The position numbers and the translations under genes are program-made. Below are positions 9,130-11,441 of a DNA stretch of 11,441 bases, in pieces. This DNA comes from Thelonectria olida (Eukaryota; Ascomycota; Sordariomycetes; Hypocreales; Nectriaceae): NCBI GenBank assembly GCA_020736575.1, contig JAGPYM010000162.1, forward strand, positions 1 through 11,441, read 5' to 3'. The notes under the pieces were generated by a model. It was given only the letters and a program-made list of their open reading frames with translations, was not told the DNA's origin and searched no databases. How positions within the stretch are numbered: position 1 is the first letter of the stretch; every line of letters begins with the position of its first letter.

Positions 9130-9500
9130 AAAAATTTAAAATAGGGAATAAAATATAGCTTAATCTTATAAATATTTATTTTATAAGGCCCTTAAAAAAG
9201 CTAAACTAGCTATATTATATATATATAGTTATATAAGTTATTAGTAAATATAGAATTTAGCTAAATATACTAAAAGTAATATTTTTATATTTTTATATTA
9301 ATCTTTTAAAAAGAGTATTATAAGACCCTCTATTAAAGTAATTTAATAATAACTTTTAACTTTTATTAATATAAGTTAATAGTAAAAATAAATAAAAAGT
9401 AAAGGAAATCTTATATATAAAATAATAAAAGTAAATTATAAGTATTATTACTAAGTATTAATTTAGTAAGTTAAGTATGCAATTTCTATATAAGAGCTAT
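9130..9500 (+). pseudogene. Integrase C-terminal (GPY/F-like) and chromodomain-like relic
   Basis: FKIGNKI starts at 9135, followed by a stop and LNL, matching the FKVGD-x-VWL block at the start of the integrase C-terminal domain. RPLKKLN with a stop for Trp follows, as in the RPSKKLDW-type stretch. Further on VNSKNK, a stop, then KVKEIL at 9396-9413 matches the EWEVEEIL-type beginning of a chromodomain that fungal chromoviruses carry at the pol C terminus. Everything to 9413 stays in frame 0. The second half of the chromodomain (the Y-LV-W-GY stretch) is only weakly traceable after a frame change, so this end is less certain than the core. Confidence 0.62.
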
Positions 9501-11215
9501 TAAAATTAATCTTATAAATAGTTATATTAAATTAGTTTAAATAGTATTATAATAAGGCTAGTATAAATAATAATCTTTTAATAAATATTTAGTAAGAAAG
9601 CTAGTAAAATTATAATAAAAAAACAAATTATAAAAATATAATTAATAGTTAGAAATATTATTTTTTAGCTTTAAAAGTATAATTTATTTTTAGCCTAAAG
9701 GCTAGTACTACTTAACTATATTATATAATAAACTAATAGAAATATTATAATAAATAATTAAACTATTACTTAGCTTTTAACTTATTTTTAAATATATTCT
9801 TTTTAAGTTTTATAAATACTTATTTAATTAATAAGTTAATATAAGTAGGAAAGTAAAAGGTAAAAACCTAATAATTAAGCTAGTAATATATATAATACTT
9901 AAAGGCATTTTTATAATAAATAATAAAAGAGTTACTAATATTAATTAAAATATAAAAAGTATTAATAGTAATAAGCTACTAGGCTTTAGTAATATTATAA
10001 GTTTATACTATTTAATAATAGTAAGAGTATAAGTAGTAGTATAAATATATTTAAATTTATTATTATATTTAAGCTTTTAAAAGGTATAATAGCTTATAAT
10101 AATAGTAGCTTTAATATTTTTCTAGTAAGTTAATAATAAATAAATAGTAAAATAAAATTATTTATCTTATTTTTTTATAATTATTAGCAGACTTATATAT
10201 AAAATTATATTAAAAAATAATAAGGGCTTAAAATATAAAAATATATTTATAAGGAGCTATAAAAAAGTTAATAAGGCTATAATAAAAGTCTATAAAATAA
10301 ATCTAATTATAAAGTTTACTATTTTTCTTATAATATTAGTACTTACTTAAAGTAGCTATTAAATAAGTTAGTTAAAATTTAATAGCAATTAATAATTAAA
10401 CTTATAAGAGATATAAATATTATAACTAGTAATAGGCTTTTTTAAAATAACTTTTATTTAATAGTAATAGTTTAGCTGGGCTTTTAATTAATAGTATACT
10501 TAAAGTAAAAAATAAATTAAGCTTAAGTGGGTTAATAGTAATTCTAAATAAAAATAAGAAATATATATTATAATAATAGTTAAAAAGAGAGAAAGCTAAA
10601 AATAAGTATAAAGTAAGATAATACTTATAAGTTAGCTATAAGTTATAAAATTAAATAAAATAATACTTAAAGCTAGCTAAATAGTAATAGACTTATAAGT
10701 AGGAATAAAATTATTAAAAAAGGAAAAATAAATTTTAAAAAAGTAGTAAAAGGGCTATTTATAAGCTATAAGACTCTGTAAATAGGTAATAATAGTTAAT
10801 TTATAAATAGCTATTAATTTAAAAAGCTATTTATAGTATATATTTTAATAGGGCATTAAATAAAATAAATAAATAGAAATTAGCTAAGCTAAATAGTAAT
10901 AAAATAATAACTATTAATAAGTATATTAAATAATAAATAGTAATTTTTATTAATTTAAATAAATAATAAATAAAATAAGCATATAATAGATAGTATTTAT
11001 ATTATAATTAGATAGTATTTATATAATAACTTAAGGAAGTTATTTAAAGCCTATTAAAAGTAATATTATAAAAATAATAACTTCTATTTAAATATAAAAT
11101 AATATATAATAAAACTACTAATATAAAATATAAGCTAGGAAATAATAGAATAGGTATTTATTTTATATATTAAAAAAAAGTAATAAGGCTATAAAAACCT
11201 AATAGTAAGGCAGCT
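9501..11215. other. AT-rich DNA after pol, nothing recognised
   Basis: The same RIP-type composition continues, with no identifiable protein remains on either strand. Purine-rich + strand stretches at about 10500-10800 would fit decayed coding sequence, but I can align them to nothing. A 22-base-period direct repeat (AGATAGTATTTATAT at 10988-11002 and 11010-11024) is visible. The 3' LTR of the pol relic should lie somewhere to the right of 9500, but no long match to the left part of the block was found by eye. Confidence 0.4.
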
Positions 11216-11229
11216 AAAAAAGGGGGAAA
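11216..11229 (+). other. Possible polypurine tract
   Basis: A run of 14 purines with five consecutive G stands out in this AT-rich block. In Ty3/gypsy elements a G-rich polypurine tract sits just before the 3' LTR and primes plus-strand synthesis. The sequence after it (AATAATATTATAAG region) could be a RIP-altered TGTCAC-type LTR start. It lies about 1.7 kb after the pol relic, further than usual, so it may belong to another element or be chance. Confidence 0.25.
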
Positions 11230-11393
11230 TAATATTATAAGTGTAGCCTAATAGTTATTTTAAGCTACTATTATAAAATATTATAACTTAAAAAGCTATA
11301 GCTGTCCCTAAAGCATAGGCTACCTAAATAGCTATAAAGTAGTAATAACTTTACTAAGTTATTTTAACTAACCTTAAAAGACTATAATTTTAA

Positions 11394-11441
11394 AAGGCTG
11401 CTACTTTAAGGGGCTGCTACTTTAAGGGCTGCTATTTAAGG
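11394..11441. repeat. Short tandem repeat, AAGGGGCTGCTACTTT type
   Basis: Three units of 14-16 bases lie at 11394-11407, 11408-11423 and 11424-11437. A fourth begins at 11438 and runs off the window. Units differ in the number of G and by one lost C or T. The repeat keeps TpG in each complete unit, unlike the DNA to its left, so it may lie at or beyond the edge of the strongly mutated block. Confidence 0.75.

Larger units (their letters stand above)
6584..9500 (+). mobile_element. Relic of a Ty3/gypsy chromovirus-type retrotransposon, pol region
   Basis: Read on the + strand, the RIP-mutated sequence preserves the order reverse transcriptase, RNase H, integrase core, GPY/F-like tail and chromodomain-like end. 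That is the order of Ty3/gypsy elements, specifically chromoviruses, and not of copia elements, where integrase precedes RT. Each domain has several aligned conserved stretches with the changes expected from RIP: Trp, Gln and Arg codons turned into stops, Asp to Asn, and His or Cys to Tyr. Frame 0 (positions divisible by 3) holds over the RT core at about 6789-7019 and again from 7839 to about 9410; small indels shift it in between. It is dead: dozens of stops and altered catalytic codons. LTRs were not found, so the element's ends are unknown. Confidence 0.92.
3743..11441. repeat. RIP-mutated AT-rich block (transposon graveyard)
   Basis: The block is extremely AT-rich, made almost wholly of A and T with scattered G and C. 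By eye only a few dozen CpA or TpG pairs remain in over 7.5 kb, while TpA is everywhere. Surviving C sits mainly before T or C, and surviving G after A or G. That is the expected outcome of repeat-induced point mutation, in which C in CpA becomes T on either strand of duplicated DNA, and it differs from plain AT bias. Nearly every frame is broken by TAA or TAG. The block contains a recognisable Ty3/gypsy pol relic (6584 to about 9500). Such DNA in fungi is usually heterochromatic; that is family knowledge, not seen here. Confidence 0.92.

Noticed and set aside
6584..9500. Ty1/copia element as the origin of the pol relic
   Set aside because: Integrase follows RT and RNase H instead of preceding them, and the RT, RNase H and integrase C-terminal motifs are of Ty3/gypsy type.
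3743..11441. Mitochondrial DNA or a bacterial AT-rich insert as the source of the AT block
   Set aside because: Specific depletion of CpA/TpG and stop-riddled Ty3/gypsy motifs point to nuclear RIP; no mitochondrial genes or tRNAs were seen.
3743..11441. Centromere or CRISPR-like repeat array
   Set aside because: No regular spacer-repeat pattern or satellite was seen. A centromere in a fungus can look like this block, but nothing in the window separates that from ordinary RIP heterochromatin.

Overview
The window looks like nuclear DNA of a filamentous ascomycete. Three things point there: a seven-helix RTA1-family membrane protein gene with two very short introns (46 and about 45 bases), a flank of balanced base composition, and a long block of extremely AT-rich DNA with the signature of repeat-induced point mutation (RIP). 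Species cannot be named from sequence alone.

Bases 1 to about 2390 are of ordinary composition and hold no gene I can recognise. They contain a 23-base minisatellite (four clear units at 638-729, fainter ones from about 605), some unassigned short open frames, and, near the end, a TATA-like box that probably belongs to the next gene. The one intact gene runs 2391-3369 on the + strand. It has three exons and encodes a predicted 295-residue RTA1-like protein, a fungal plasma-membrane family linked to lipid translocation and resistance to toxic lipids and sterols. The longest uninterrupted frame stops inside intron 1, so the C-terminal helix and the family's conserved ends only appear after splicing.

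About 370 bases after that gene, near 3720-3745, composition changes abruptly. From there almost to the window's end CpA and TpG nearly vanish, TpA dominates, and almost every reading frame is full of TAA and TAG. This is the expected result of RIP (CpA to TpA on both strands) on repeated DNA. Read through those mutations, the block holds the wreck of a Ty3/gypsy LTR retrotransposon on the + strand. Reverse transcriptase lies at about 6584-7500, RNase H at about 7530-7910, the integrase core at about 8450-9000, and the GPY/F-like and chromodomain-like tail at about 9130-9415. The domain order is RT-RH-IN with a chromodomain-like end, which is the chromovirus layout. The integrase acidic triad can still be located, with exactly 35 codons between the second and third positions. 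No protein can be made from it.

The element's gag, protease and LTRs could not be identified. A purine run at 11216-11229 may be a polypurine tract, and CpA/TpG return in the last 150 bases together with a short GC-richer tandem repeat, so an edge of the block may be close. Overall this is a gene beside RIP-silenced transposon heterochromatin. I found no convincing new biological system; the points worth checking are the sharp boundary, the well-preserved ghost frame and the splice structure of the RTA1-like gene.
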